DNA of 48,749 bases from Bacteroidota bacterium (GCA_029571215.1 JAKPTE010000031.1:1-48749), one strand, 5' to 3'. Counted from the first letter of the stretch, positions 25,476 through 35,549 are shown. Numbers and translations: made by a program. The notes: a model not told the origin generated them from the letters alone.

Positions 25476-27611
25476 TTATTTGGGCGGCTTTTTCGGGTAA
25501 GCAATCCGGGCGTGATAGATATTCCTCAATCGCTGAATAAATACATTCTTTATTGTGGTAATATCTTTGAAAGTAATATCTGCGTCATTAAATTGTTCGT
25601 CCTGCATTTGCTGATCAATAATTTCGTTTACGAGGGCAGTAAGGGAGGATTCGTCAAATTTTGTAAGGCTTCTGGAGGCGGCTTCCACGGCATCGGCCAT
25701 CATTACGACAGCAGTTTCCTTTGAAAAGGGACGCGGACCTGGATAACGGAACTGATGTTCTGAATAATTTTCTTCCTTATGGTCTTTCAACCAGGTGTAA
25801 TAGAAATACCGTGCGAGAGTTGTGCCATGGTGGGTCGAAATAAAATCGGATATTTGCTTAGGAAGACTGTTTTTCTGTGCCAGGAGAAGACCGTTTTCCA
25901 CATGACTGATAACAATTCTGGCACTTTCGGCAGCGTCGAATTGCTCGTGGATGTTGGTGCCGGGTATTTGGTTTTCAATAAAATAGAGCGGGTTTTCCAT
26001 TTTCCCGATGTCGTGATACAATGCGCCGGTACGCACCAGAAGTGCATTTCCGCCAATATGACGGATAGCATCTTCCGCCAGATTTGCCACCTGAAGAGAA
26101 TGCTGAAAGGTGCCTGGTGCCAGTTCTGCCAGTTGACGCAATAAAGGCTGATTGGTGTCGGCAAGTTCGGTCAGTGAAGCATCGGAAAGAAATCCAAACG
26201 TTTTTTCAAATATAAACATCAGGGGATAGGCCGAGAGAAGCAGTAAACTGTTTCCGATAAACCAGAAGAGTTCTCCCCACGACATGGAGTTCCATCGTCC
26301 TTCTTCCAGGAGACTGATTCCTGTAAAAACTACTATATATGCCAGCAGCACAAGTACCGAAGTGACGAACAATTTACCCCGGCGGTACTGGTTGGAAAGC
26401 GAAAAAATGGCTACAATGCCAGCCACGAAGTTCATAAATACAAATTCAAAGGCATTGGGAACCCAGAAAGCAGTAATGAACAGAGTTATAATCAATACGA
26501 ACAAAGCAATACGGCTGTCATAAAAGATCTTCACAATAACTGCAATCAGGGCAAACGGTATCACGTAAACGCTCAGTTGCGAATAGCTGAGAACCAGCCT
26601 CGTAAGTGCACTCATGAAGAGTATGATGAAAAGGATAAACAGGGTCTTTAACTGATTGCCGAATACCTCCTTGCGAAAACTCTGTAAAAACAAAAAAATC
26701 ATCAAAACCGAAAGAATACTTAAGATGAACTGACCAAGAAGGAGAAGTATTTTGTGGCCGGTGGTTCCCACCCTCTCGTTGTATTCAATGCGGAGGGATT
26801 CCAGTATGTTGAATTTCTCTTCACTGACAATTTCTCCCTTTGAGATGATCCGTTCTCCTTCCAGTACCATACCCTTGGTCAGCGAGATATTGTCAACCAG
26901 GCTTTTTCTTTCCAGTTCGGTCTTTCTAGCATCGTAAAACAAATTGCCTGAAATGTACTCGTTAAGATTCATGAAGTGAAGCAGTTGCTCGGTCTGGTCA
27001 GGGCTGTATGTTTTCAACCTAGGCTGCTCCTTTACGGCACCAATCAAAAACCGGTATGCCGAAACCTCAGTAAAAAGATCAGTAAGTGCTACTTGTGATG
27101 AAACGTTATTGCGAATAACCTGAATGAATTTGCTTTGTTTGAACTGGTTCTTATTCCATTCAACACTGGATACAATGCCTTGATTGTAAATCGTTTTAAG
27201 GGAATTAAGTACGGCAGACCGGAAATCGTTTCCCAGCATAAGCAGTTCCTGTTTCAGATAATTTGGAACAAGTTTTTCCTCCATCATTTTTTCAACTGCC
27301 TGAGCGAAGATTCTTGCAAAGGAAGAATCCAGACGGGCACACTGCTGGTATGCAATACTTGTATCTAGTTGAAAATAAGGGGAAAATGATTTCAAAATGC
27401 TGTCGCGTTCCTGTTCTATTTCCTGCCGGGTTTTATGAACAGGAAAATCGAAGGGTGCAATCAGCGTTTCGTGCATCCATGGCCTTCCTTTCTGGTATTC
27501 GTACTTGAACTTTCCGGCCGAAGGGAAAAGAAAAAACAGGATACACGCTGCTGCAATGTAAAGAAGGATACGTTTCAGCGATTCCTTATGTATTTGTGTC
27601 ATCTTCTTCAC
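25476..27611 (-). CDS. 7TM-HD cyclic-di-AMP phosphodiesterase (PgpH type)
   Basis: A 711-residue membrane protein. It has an N-terminal helix, an extracytoplasmic 7TMR-HDED domain (about 60-290), a seven-helix membrane domain (about 295-480) and a cytoplasmic HD domain with the metal-binding HDIGK at about 534-538, preceded by PGTFQHSLQVANLAE and followed by ISTHHGTTLARYFYY. In Listeria the equivalent protein PgpH hydrolyses c-di-AMP. It is convergent with lolA and divergent from the C40 peptidase; a -7 box is at 27668-27661 on its strand. Confidence 0.92.
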   Translation of the reverse strand: MKKMTQIHKESLKRILLYIAAACILFFLFPSAGKFKYEYQKGRPWMHETLIAPFDFPVHKTRQEIEQERDSILKSFSPYFQLDTSIAYQQCARLDSSFARIFAQAVEKMMEEKLVPNYLKQELLMLGNDFRSAVLNSLKTIYNQGIVSSVEWNKNQFKQSKFIQVIRNNVSSQVALTDLFTEVSAYRFLIGAVKEQPRLKTYSPDQTEQLLHFMNLNEYISGNLFYDARKTELERKSLVDNISLTKGMVLEGERIISKGEIVSEEKFNILESLRIEYNERVGTTGHKILLLLGQFILSILSVLMIFLFLQSFRKEVFGNQLKTLFILFIILFMSALTRLVLSYSQLSVYVIPFALIAVIVKIFYDSRIALFVLIITLFITAFWVPNAFEFVFMNFVAGIVAIFSLSNQYRRGKLFVTSVLVLLAYIVVFTGISLLEEGRWNSMSWGELFWFIGNSLLLLSAYPLMFIFEKTFGFLSDASLTELADTNQPLLRQLAELAPGTFQHSLQVANLAEDAIRHIGGNALLVRTGALYHDIGKMENPLYFIENQIPGTNIHEQFDAAESARIVISHVENGLLLAQKNSLPKQISDFISTHHGTTLARYFYYTWLKDHKEENYSEHQFRYPGPRPFSKETAVVMMADAVEAASRSLTKFDESSLTALVNEIIDQQMQDEQFNDADITFKDITTIKNVFIQRLRNIYHARIAYPKKPPK

Positions 27612-27660
27612 TCCTTACAGGTGTGGTCAGAACCCGGAGATTTTCGTATTATTGTTATTA

Positions 27661-27668
27661 CAAAAATA
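27661..27668 (-). promoter_or_regulatory. -7 promoter box of the HD phosphodiesterase gene
   Basis: On the minus strand TATTTTTG at 27668-27661 fits TAnnTTTG, 50 nt before the ATG at 27611. It lies only 10 nt from the start of the divergent C40 peptidase gene. Confidence 0.45.
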
Positions 27669-27677
27669 TAATAAAAG

Positions 27678-28469
27678 TTGAGTCAAACGAGAAAATACGG
27701 TATCTGTCCGGTAAGTTGTCTTCCCTTGCGTGCCGCGCCCGATGAGAAGTCTGAAATGGTTAGTATGCTCCTGTTTGGAGAGCTTTTTGAGGTACGGAAG
27801 ACAGAGCAAGGATGGTATCAGGTTTGTACCGAATACGACGGATACTGTGGCTGGCTTTCCGGTTCAGTTGTTCACTTCATTTCCGGGGAAGAGTACACCT
27901 GTCATGCCGCAGAATGTAAAACCCTTATTAAACCTGAATTTATTATTCCGGAAGAATACCCTGATTATCCGTTTATGATTTTACCCGGAAGTTCCCTGCC
28001 GCCTTTTTCAGGTAATTCATTTATACTGGCCGGAAAGATCTTCCGACACGGCGGAACATTAGTTATCAATGAAGGGAAAGTGAATCCCCTTCTTCAGGTG
28101 GCAGAGACCGCATTGATGTTTCTCAATGCACCTTATTTGTGGGGGGGAAGGTCGCTTTTCGGTGTCGATTGCTCGGGATTTGTTCAGGTTGTATTCAAAA
28201 CGGCCGGAATAAGGCTTCCGCGAGATGCCAGTCAGCAGGCGCACATGGGAGAACCTATTTCCTTCAGGGAGGCGAGGTCAGGTGATATAGCCTTTTTCGG
28301 ACCTTCCCCGGAAAAGATAACTCACACCGGTATTTTTCTTGGTCCAGGCAGGTTTATCCATGCTTCCGGAAAAGTACGAATTGATTCCATTGATGAGAAA
28401 GGGATTTTTTCTGAAGAAACGAAGCAGAATACCCATACCTTGCAACTGACTAAAAGATTGATTTTCTAA
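27678..28469 (+). CDS. NlpC/P60 (C40) peptidase with N-terminal SH3 domain
   Basis: A 263-residue predicted cell-wall peptidase cleaving within peptide stems (gamma-D-Glu-diamino-acid type in the family). Residues of about 5-60 are a bacterial SH3 domain (VSCLPLRAAPDEKSEMVSML). The catalytic domain begins near 140, with the nucleophile in GVDCSGFVQVVF and the His in GRFIHASG. The start is TTG at 27678: the conserved KYGICPVS segment follows five codons later and no ATG lies in between. No signal peptide is seen, which is common for this Bacteroidota subgroup. Confidence 0.88.
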   Translation: MSQTRKYGICPVSCLPLRAAPDEKSEMVSMLLFGELFEVRKTEQGWYQVCTEYDGYCGWLSGSVVHFISGEEYTCHAAECKTLIKPEFIIPEEYPDYPFMILPGSSLPPFSGNSFILAGKIFRHGGTLVINEGKVNPLLQVAETALMFLNAPYLWGGRSLFGVDCSGFVQVVFKTAGIRLPRDASQQAHMGEPISFREARSGDIAFFGPSPEKITHTGIFLGPGRFIHASGKVRIDSIDEKGIFSEETKQNTHTLQLTKRLIF

Positions 28470-28499
28470 GTTTTTTGAAGAACGGAAATATAATATTTC

Positions 28500-29312
28500 A
28501 TGAATAAATATGTTGTTTTGTCCTTTATCAGAAGAGTGGGATTAATACAGATTGCTGATTATGTTCGTTTTTTGGTTAATTATGCCGGCACTTTTCGCTC
28601 GCGAAGGGCCTTTCATAAGAGAAATCCCGGCGTCGTGCTGCCTCCGGCCTACTACCTTTATGAAACCTTTAATCTGAACTACGAAAGCTTTTATTCGAAG
28701 AGCCGTGATACTGCACAATGGCTTGTTTCGCACATTGCTGCATTTGAACAGTTTGATAACAGGAAGATCCTGGAATGGGGGTGCGGTCCCGGCCGGGTAA
28801 TACGACATTTGCCCGGTATTCTACCTTCTTCCTGCCAGTTTTACGGAACCGACTATAATGCCAAATATATTGAATGGTGCAGGAAGAACCTGAAGAATAT
28901 TACCTTTTTTGAGAATGGTCCGGAACCTCCCCTGCCTTTTCCTGATAATTTTTTTGATATAATCTATTCCATCTCGGTTTTTACTCATTTGTCGCTCAAA
29001 AGCCATTATTCATGGTTTGATGAACTGGAGAGGGTTGCAAAAGACGGAGGCATTCTTTTTTTTACCGTTCACGGGGAAGTGTTCAAAGAGAAGTTAACCG
29101 ACAGTGAAAAGAAATTGTTTGAGAGGGGAGAACTTGTCACAAAAGCCGGAACCAAGGAAGGTCACCGCACCTTTGCCGCTTTTCAGCCACCTTCGTTTAT
29201 CAGGCAGTTGGTGAAAGACCATCAGATTCTTGCCCATCATCCCGGAGTCAAAGAAAATGGCATTCCCCGGCAGGACGTTTGGATAGTGAGGATTACGAAG
29301 AAAAGCGGATAA
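28500..29312 (+). CDS. Class I SAM-dependent methyltransferase
   Basis: A 270-residue protein with a Rossmann methyltransferase core. Motif I is ILEWGCGPGRVIRHL (about residues 92-106), motif II ends in FYGTDYN, and the DIIYSISVFTHL block follows. The N-terminal 85 residues are family-specific and contain no membrane helix. The substrate is unknown. It begins 30 nt after the C40 peptidase and is probably cotranscribed. Confidence 0.82.
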   Translation: MNKYVVLSFIRRVGLIQIADYVRFLVNYAGTFRSRRAFHKRNPGVVLPPAYYLYETFNLNYESFYSKSRDTAQWLVSHIAAFEQFDNRKILEWGCGPGRVIRHLPGILPSSCQFYGTDYNAKYIEWCRKNLKNITFFENGPEPPLPFPDNFFDIIYSISVFTHLSLKSHYSWFDELERVAKDGGILFFTVHGEVFKEKLTDSEKKLFERGELVTKAGTKEGHRTFAAFQPPSFIRQLVKDHQILAHHPGVKENGIPRQDVWIVRITKKSG

Positions 29313-29329
29313 AATTCCTTAGGATCCTG

Positions 29330-29337
29330 TATTTTTG
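29330..29337 (+). promoter_or_regulatory. -7 promoter box of the exonuclease/rRNA methyltransferase operon
   Basis: TATTTTTG at 29330-29337 fits TAnnTTTG, 20 nt before the ATG at 29358. No -33 element is evident. Confidence 0.45.
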
Positions 29338-29357
29338 TCCGTCCGAGTATACTGTTT

Positions 29358-29963
29358 ATGGAAGAATTCCTGTCAGACATATCGGTTGAGGAAATAAGGA
29401 AACTACCTCTGGAGATGTTCAGGGGGGATGTGTTCGTTGTTTCGGATTATGCGGATTTTCAGCGGGCTATTGCCATGGTCAGGAGGGAGTCTGTTCTGGG
29501 GTTTGATACCGAAACAAAACCATCCTTCAGAAAAGGTAGACGCAATAAGGTTTCTCTTCTGCAACTGGCTACTGACAGGCAGGCCTGGCTGTTTCGCCTG
29601 TCACGTATAGGGCTTCCCCGGGAGCTGGTTTCAGTTCTGGAGAATCCTCAGATTGTAAAAATAGGTTTGGCGCTGAGGGACGACCTGCATTCACTGCATG
29701 CTCTGCAGCCTTTCGAACCAAGGAATATGATCGATCTGCAAAAAATTGTGGCACAGTATGGAATTAAGGCGCAGGGTCTCAGGAAGCTGGCAGCCATTGT
29801 GCTGGGCATAAGAATTTCCAAAGCACAGCAGGTAACCAACTGGGAAAATCCGATACTGACTGAATCTCAAATACTGTATGCTGCCACCGATGCATGGGTT
29901 TGTTATGCTATTTGGAGAAAGCTGAACAGCCACGGGGCAGACGTCAATCTCAATTTACCATGA
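29358..29963 (+). CDS. 3'-5' exonuclease, RNase D-like (DEDDy)
   Basis: A 201-residue single-domain DEDDy exonuclease. Exo I is GFDTETKPSF (Asp, Glu), Exo II is KIGLALRDDLHSL (Asp) and Exo III is YAATDAW (Tyr and Asp). It lacks the HRDC domains of full-length RNase D and resembles the WRN-exonuclease/EXD2-like short proteins. Its TGA stop overlaps the ATG of the next gene (ATGA), so the two are coupled. Confidence 0.88.
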   Translation: MEEFLSDISVEEIRKLPLEMFRGDVFVVSDYADFQRAIAMVRRESVLGFDTETKPSFRKGRRNKVSLLQLATDRQAWLFRLSRIGLPRELVSVLENPQIVKIGLALRDDLHSLHALQPFEPRNMIDLQKIVAQYGIKAQGLRKLAAIVLGIRISKAQQVTNWENPILTESQILYAATDAWVCYAIWRKLNSHGADVNLNLP

Positions 29964-31147
29964 CAACACATCCCAAAGTCATTTTAAAATCAGGAAAAGA
30001 TGCTTCTTTGCTCAGGTTTCATCCCTGGGTGTTTTCAGGGGCAATCAAGAAGATTATTGGTACCGTGGAGGAAGGTCAGTTAGTTGAGGTGTATGACAAT
30101 AAGGATCAGTTCCTGGGTATAGGGCATTATCAGAAAGGAACCATCGCCGTCAGAATATTGTCGTTTACTCCTGTCGAACCTGATAAAAGATTCTATGCTG
30201 ATAAAATTGAACGTGCATGGAAAATAAGGAAAGATCTTGGTTTGGCAGACAGTGAAAGTACTACCATGTACCGGCTTGTTCATGGTGAAGGCGATGGGTT
30301 GCCAGGACTCATTGCTGATGTATATGGCCATACACTTGTGCTGCAGATGCATTCTGTTGGTATGTATCTCATTCGCAGGCTACTTGCAGAAGCTTTTAAA
30401 GAAGTTCTGGGGAACCGGATTTCGGCTATTTATGATAAAAGCGAATCCACACTCCCTTATCTTTTTTCGTTGAAGGAGAAAGATGGATTCATGGAAGGTA
30501 CATCGGACGAATGCATTTCCCTGGAATCAGGGAATAAGTTTCTGGTAGATATTCCGGGAGGGCAGAAAACGGGTTTTTTTCTTGACCAGCGCGAAAACAG
30601 ACAACTGGCAGGCAAGCTTGCCAGAGGGAAAAATGTGTTGAATTTGTTCGGTTACACGGGTGGTTTTTCGGTGTATGCCTTGAAGGGCGGGGCAAACCTG
30701 GTTCATACGGTTGATAGTTCCCGTCAGGCTGTTGATCTGGCAAACAAAAATATGGAACTGAACTTTGGAAAGGATCCGCGGCATACCGGAATTGTTGCTG
30801 ATGCTTTTGAATATCTGGGTTCTGCCGGTAATAAGTATGATCTGATTATACTCGATCCTCCCGCCTTCGCAAAACATAATGAGGTGCTTCACAATGCTCT
30901 TCAGGGATATAAACGCCTGAATGCAAAAGCATTTTCCGTCATAAAGCCGGGAGGTATCCTGTTTACTTTCTCCTGTTCACAGGTGGTAAGCCGGGATGCA
31001 TTCCGGAAGACAGTCTTCACGGCAGCGGCCATCAGTAAGCGGCAGGTGCGCGTCTTGTACCAGTTGAGTCAGCCTCCTGATCACCCGGTTAATATTTATC
31101 ATCCTGAAGGAGAGTATCTTAAGGGACTTGTACTGGTTGTAGAATAA
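29960..31147 (+). CDS. Class I SAM-dependent rRNA methyltransferase, RlmI-like
   Basis: A 395-residue protein with an N-terminal PUA domain (about 1-75, RFHPWVFSGAIKKI), a linker domain and a C-terminal Rossmann methyltransferase. Motif I is LNLFGYTGGFSVYAL, motif IV is ILDPPAFAK, and the FSCSQ motif carries a Cys. E. coli RlmI, the nearest characterised relative, makes m5C1962 in 23S rRNA; the exact site here is inferred. The ATG at 29960 is chosen because the PUA domain begins there and it overlaps the upstream stop. Confidence 0.9.
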   Translation: MTTHPKVILKSGKDASLLRFHPWVFSGAIKKIIGTVEEGQLVEVYDNKDQFLGIGHYQKGTIAVRILSFTPVEPDKRFYADKIERAWKIRKDLGLADSESTTMYRLVHGEGDGLPGLIADVYGHTLVLQMHSVGMYLIRRLLAEAFKEVLGNRISAIYDKSESTLPYLFSLKEKDGFMEGTSDECISLESGNKFLVDIPGGQKTGFFLDQRENRQLAGKLARGKNVLNLFGYTGGFSVYALKGGANLVHTVDSSRQAVDLANKNMELNFGKDPRHTGIVADAFEYLGSAGNKYDLIILDPPAFAKHNEVLHNALQGYKRLNAKAFSVIKPGGILFTFSCSQVVSRDAFRKTVFTAAAISKRQVRVLYQLSQPPDHPVNIYHPEGEYLKGLVLVVE

Positions 31148-31252
31148 CCGGATGTATATGAACCAATTGAATTTCGGTTTGTTTAATACAGTATTCATGG
31201 TATGGTAATATCACGAAAATAAACCACCTTTGCACCATTATTTAGTTTTTCG

Positions 31253-33052
31253 ATGGACAATTCTTCCAAATTGACATATCTCGACGGCAAGGGCCTTTAT
31301 TATTCTTTTCTGGCGGGAACGCGAAGTCTTCTGGAAGGGCAGGGAGAGATCAACAAGATTAATGTTTTTCCTGTTCCGGATGCTGATACGGGCAGCAATA
31401 TGGCATCTACACTCAGAACCATCATTGAAACTATTACACCCGTTTCTTCCTACAAGCAGACGGCTGATGCAATTGCGGCAGCTGCACTGATTGGGGCCAG
31501 AGGTAATTCCGGGGTTATTTTCGCCCAGTTCCTTTTTGGGTTAAGCAACGAAACGCGGAATGTGGAAAGAATCTCCCTGCAGGCTTTTGCCGAATCAGTC
31601 AAACGGTCGGTACAATACATGTACGAAGCAGTTGCCAACCCCGTGGAAGGCACTATGCTAAGTGTGATCCGGGACTGGGCCGACTATATTTACAACAACC
31701 ATAGTTATTTTGATGATTTTAAGAAGATGATGGCCGCATCCATGGAAGTGGCGCGCGAGTCTCTGGTTGCTACTGCGCAGCGGATGCGACAATTGACCCA
31801 TGTAAATGTAGTGGATGCAGGAGCAAAAGGATTTGTGCTGTTTCTGGAAGGTATTCTTGAATTTATAAAAACAGGAAATCTCAGGGCATTGCGATCCCTT
31901 CTGGAGAATGATCCGGTTGTTCTGCCTGCTGATTCTGACGATCATGGCTCACTGACTTATCGTTATTGCACGGAGGCCCTCATCAGGGGAGAATCGCTCG
32001 ATAAAAACAAACTGAGGGAAATTGTCAGAGGCTTTGGTGACAGCATGGTTATTGCGGGTTCCTCTAAAACCCTCCGTTTGCATATTCATACCGACGACCC
32101 GCAGAAGCTTTTTGAGGAGCTTCGTTCTTTCGGTACATTGGCATTCCAGAAAGCGGATGATATGCAGAAACAATACGAAATTGCCCATCACCGCAAATGG
32201 AATATTGCTCTGGTTGCCGATTCTTCCTGTGACCTGCCGCAGGAATTGATTGATTTCTACCAGATTCATCTTGTGCCTATTAATCTCTTTTTCGGAGAAA
32301 ATCATTATCTGGACAAGGTTACCATTCATCCGGAACAGTTCTATCGGATGCTGGATCTGGAGGAAGATTTTCCCACATCGGCCCAGCCCAATGACAAAGC
32401 TTTTGAAAATCTTTACTCTCATCTTGCCAGCCATTATGACAGCATTATTGCTGTCCATGTGGTTGGTAAACTGAGCGGAACATTGCGCAGTTCTCTTATG
32501 GCAGCCGAGAGAATTAGCCGGGAAACGGGGAAGAAGATTTCGGTATTCGATTCCCGGAACGTCTCGGGTGGTCTTGGACTGGTTGTGCTGAAGATTGCCA
32601 GAGCCATCGAAGAGGGGAAGAATCATGATGAAATTGCTGCCCGTGTGCCGGAGTGGGTCGATAAAACACGTCTGCTGGTCAGTGTAAGAACCCTTAAGTA
32701 TCTTGTCAGAGGCGGAAGGGTGAGCAAAATGAAAGGCTTTCTGGCGAACCTCCTTCATATGCATCCTATTATTTCTTTCAATAAGGAAGGCAATACCTAT
32801 ATGCTGGAAAAAACCTTTACCATGAAAAGCAATATGCAAAGGGTAACCCAGCTGGTAGGTGAGGAACTTTCAGGGAAGGAACTTGATGAATATATGATCC
32901 TGCATGCGCACTGTGAAACGGATGCACGCTGGATGGCTGATCAGATGGTCGAAGTGACAGGGAGAGATCCCCTGGCTGTTTTGGACATTTCCCCTGTTAT
33001 TGGTGTACATGCAGGGCCCGGTTCACTCGCCGTCGCCTTCATGGTAAAATAG
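31253..33052 (+). CDS. DAK2-DegV fusion, fatty-acid-kinase-like protein
   Basis: A 599-residue cytoplasmic protein. Residues of about 10-205 are a DAK2 ATP-binding domain: INVFPVPDADTGSNM holds the Mg-ATP Asp cluster (Asp 43, Asp 45), and GARGNSGVIFAQ follows. Residues of about 220-310 match the middle domain of FakA (YRYCTEALI; LRLHIHTDDP). Residues of about 315-599 are a DegV fold (LVADSSCDLP, TSAQPND, GKLSGTLRSS), the FakB-type fatty-acid carrier. In Firmicutes FakA and FakB are separate proteins that phosphorylate fatty acids; here kinase and carrier appear joined, with DegV in place of FakA's own C-terminal domain. The substrate is inferred. Confidence 0.88.
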   Translation: MDNSSKLTYLDGKGLYYSFLAGTRSLLEGQGEINKINVFPVPDADTGSNMASTLRTIIETITPVSSYKQTADAIAAAALIGARGNSGVIFAQFLFGLSNETRNVERISLQAFAESVKRSVQYMYEAVANPVEGTMLSVIRDWADYIYNNHSYFDDFKKMMAASMEVARESLVATAQRMRQLTHVNVVDAGAKGFVLFLEGILEFIKTGNLRALRSLLENDPVVLPADSDDHGSLTYRYCTEALIRGESLDKNKLREIVRGFGDSMVIAGSSKTLRLHIHTDDPQKLFEELRSFGTLAFQKADDMQKQYEIAHHRKWNIALVADSSCDLPQELIDFYQIHLVPINLFFGENHYLDKVTIHPEQFYRMLDLEEDFPTSAQPNDKAFENLYSHLASHYDSIIAVHVVGKLSGTLRSSLMAAERISRETGKKISVFDSRNVSGGLGLVVLKIARAIEEGKNHDEIAARVPEWVDKTRLLVSVRTLKYLVRGGRVSKMKGFLANLLHMHPIISFNKEGNTYMLEKTFTMKSNMQRVTQLVGEELSGKELDEYMILHAHCETDARWMADQMVEVTGRDPLAVLDISPVIGVHAGPGSLAVAFMVK

Positions 33053-33145
33053 TGCCTTCCTGTCAAAGGAATTTTTCGCTCTGTCAATCAATATCGCCCC
33101 GAAACATCTTTTTTTTTATCTTTATTTGGATTCGAAGCCCGGCCT

Positions 33146-35266
33146 ATGCATAAACTTTTCCATTGCCCCCTGGTTTTGGTTTTAACTGCTTCATTGGTAT
33201 TGATCTCATCCTGTCGCTACAGTTCCATGCAGCCACCGGTGGCACAAAAGAAACCTGTGATCTTTCATGAACACGGCTATGCGAGAACAGATGAGTACTT
33301 CTGGTTTAAAGAAAGGGATAATCCTGAAGTAATTGCTTATCTTGAAGCAGAAAACACCTATACCGGATATTGGTTTAAGCCGCTTGAGAAGCTGAAGATA
33401 AAACTCTACGGAGAGATTATTTCAAGGGTACCACGTAATGATACAAGTGCACCGTACCTGCTTCATGGATATATGTATTACCAGCGCTATATGGGCGATG
33501 ACGAGTATCCGGTTTATTGCAGAAAAAAAAATGTGAAAGCGTCCGGGGAGGAGATCATTTTGGATGTAAACGGGCTAGCCCGTGGGCATAAGTTTTATTC
33601 CATAGCAGGGCTGGCAGTAAGTCCTGATGCACAGAAACTGGTTTATGGCGCTGATACTTTGGGCGGGCGAAGTTACATTCTTTACATAAAAGATTTGGTC
33701 AGCGGGAAAAACCTTTCTGAGGAAATATCCGGAACCAATGGTTTTGCTGCCTGGGCTGCTGACAATAAAACCCTCTTTTACGGAGCTATTGATCCGGTTA
33801 CTGTTCGTTCTTTTCGGATAATGCGCCACATCCTTGGCACCCCGGTTTCTTCTGATAAACTGGTTTTTGAAGAGAAGGACCCGAGCTTCAATACTTTTGT
33901 ATTTAATTCAAAATCGGAAGAATATATAATAATTGGATCTGTCTCAAAAACTACCAGCGAATACCGTTTGCTTCCTTCCAATCGTCCGCAGGGAAGTTTC
34001 TGGTTGTTTACTAAGCGCATCCAGGGGCTGGAGTATGATATTGAACCGATTGGAAATACCTGCTTTCTTCGCACAAATTATAAGGCAGAAAATTTCCGTC
34101 TGATGCAATCATCGTTGCCGGGTACTCCTCCTGAAAGATGGAAAGAACTGGTGCCGGGAAATGATTCTATTCTTCTGGAAGGGTTTGAAGTTTTCGACCA
34201 ATACCTTGTTTTGCAGGAGAGAAACAAAGGATTAGTGCGGTTTCGTTTTGCTCCGTTGCGTACAATGGAATTTCATGAAATTCCGCTGGATGATGAGGCT
34301 TATTCCGCCTCGCTTTCTTCGAACTTCAGGCTTGATACAAAGCGGGTGCGGTACACGTATTCTTCACTGGCAACACCTTCAACGGTGTATGAATTTGATA
34401 TGGAAACAAATCAAAGAATGATGCTCAAGCAGGACAAGGTATACGGGGCCTTTGATCCTTCTGATTATGTGGTTGAACGTATTTATGTTCCATCATCCGA
34501 CCACCGGATGATTCCCCTTTCCCTGGTTTACAGAAAAGACAAAAAAAAGGAAAATATGCCCCTCCTGCTTTACGGATATGGGGCTTATGGCATTTCCACA
34601 GAGCCGGATTTTCAGTACCAGCGGCTGAGTCTCCTCGACAGAGGTTTTATATATGCCATTGCCCATGTGCGGGGAGGAGAAGAAATGGGCCGAAGCTGGT
34701 ATGAGGAAGGCAAGTTGCTTCAGAAAAAGAACACGTTCTCTGATTTCATCCGTTGTGCCGATTTTTTGGTAGAGAAAGGATATACGAGTCCTGACAGGCT
34801 TTTTGCCCAGGGCCGGAGTGCCGGAGGACTATTGATGGGAGTGGTGGTGAATACCCGGCCTGACTTGTTCAAAGGAGTTCTGGCAGGGGTTCCGTTTGTC
34901 GATGTTCTCAGCGACATGCTGGATGAATCGTTGCCGCTTACAACATCGGAATATGAAGAATGGGGCGATCCCCGGATAAAAGAGTATTACGATTACATTC
35001 GTTCCTATTCTCCTTATGACAATGTCACACCCCAAAATTATCCTGCACTGTTTGTAACGGCAGGATTATATGATACCCAGGTGCCTTACTGGGAACCAGC
35101 CAAGTGGGTAGCACGTATGCGAACCCTCAAAAAAGATTCGCATCCGCTCCTTTTTTATTGTAACCTGGAGGCCGGACATTCAGGAAATTCCGGTCGCTAT
35201 GAAAAATATAGGTTAACGGCCATGGAATATGCTTTCCTGCTAAAACTGGCAGGGATAACAAACTAA
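33146..35266 (+). CDS. S9 family peptidase, oligopeptidase B-like lipoprotein
   Basis: A 706-residue serine peptidase with a lipoprotein signal (lipobox ISSC), so probably periplasmic. Residues of about 40-430 form the beta-propeller that restricts access to small peptides. The C-terminal alpha/beta-hydrolase domain holds the catalytic triad: Ser 558 in GRSAGG, Asp 643 in YDTQVPYWE and His 678 in AGHSGNSGRY. The order and the VRGGEEMGRSWYEEGKLL block match protease II, which cuts after basic residues; specificity was not verified. E. coli protease II is cytoplasmic, so export is a difference. Confidence 0.92.
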   Translation: MHKLFHCPLVLVLTASLVLISSCRYSSMQPPVAQKKPVIFHEHGYARTDEYFWFKERDNPEVIAYLEAENTYTGYWFKPLEKLKIKLYGEIISRVPRNDTSAPYLLHGYMYYQRYMGDDEYPVYCRKKNVKASGEEIILDVNGLARGHKFYSIAGLAVSPDAQKLVYGADTLGGRSYILYIKDLVSGKNLSEEISGTNGFAAWAADNKTLFYGAIDPVTVRSFRIMRHILGTPVSSDKLVFEEKDPSFNTFVFNSKSEEYIIIGSVSKTTSEYRLLPSNRPQGSFWLFTKRIQGLEYDIEPIGNTCFLRTNYKAENFRLMQSSLPGTPPERWKELVPGNDSILLEGFEVFDQYLVLQERNKGLVRFRFAPLRTMEFHEIPLDDEAYSASLSSNFRLDTKRVRYTYSSLATPSTVYEFDMETNQRMMLKQDKVYGAFDPSDYVVERIYVPSSDHRMIPLSLVYRKDKKKENMPLLLYGYGAYGISTEPDFQYQRLSLLDRGFIYAIAHVRGGEEMGRSWYEEGKLLQKKNTFSDFIRCADFLVEKGYTSPDRLFAQGRSAGGLLMGVVVNTRPDLFKGVLAGVPFVDVLSDMLDESLPLTTSEYEEWGDPRIKEYYDYIRSYSPYDNVTPQNYPALFVTAGLYDTQVPYWEPAKWVARMRTLKKDSHPLLFYCNLEAGHSGNSGRYEKYRLTAMEYAFLLKLAGITN

Positions 35267-35549
35267 AAGACTCTATGCCGGCACCCTGTGCATTCGATTG
35301 CTCTATTCCTGCTGCAGAAAACGTGTTTAAACTGTGTTACTCTGTGCAACTCTGTGGTTTCTGAATTATTTTACTACAGACGGTCACCAATGATCACAGA
35401 TTTTTTACAGATTTGATTTGTATTGATCTGAGGCCGGTCTTTGTAATCTGTGTTTTTTGTATTTTCTTACCACAGATGACCATGGATGAACACAGATTTT
35501 AAAAGTCTTTTGCCGAATGCTCTGTGTTTTTCTCTTATTACGTGAAGTA

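Noticed and set aside
31949-32839. 296-codon minus-strand open frame opposite the DAK2-DegV gene
   Set aside because: Antisense shadow; the plus strand carries recognised domains throughout.
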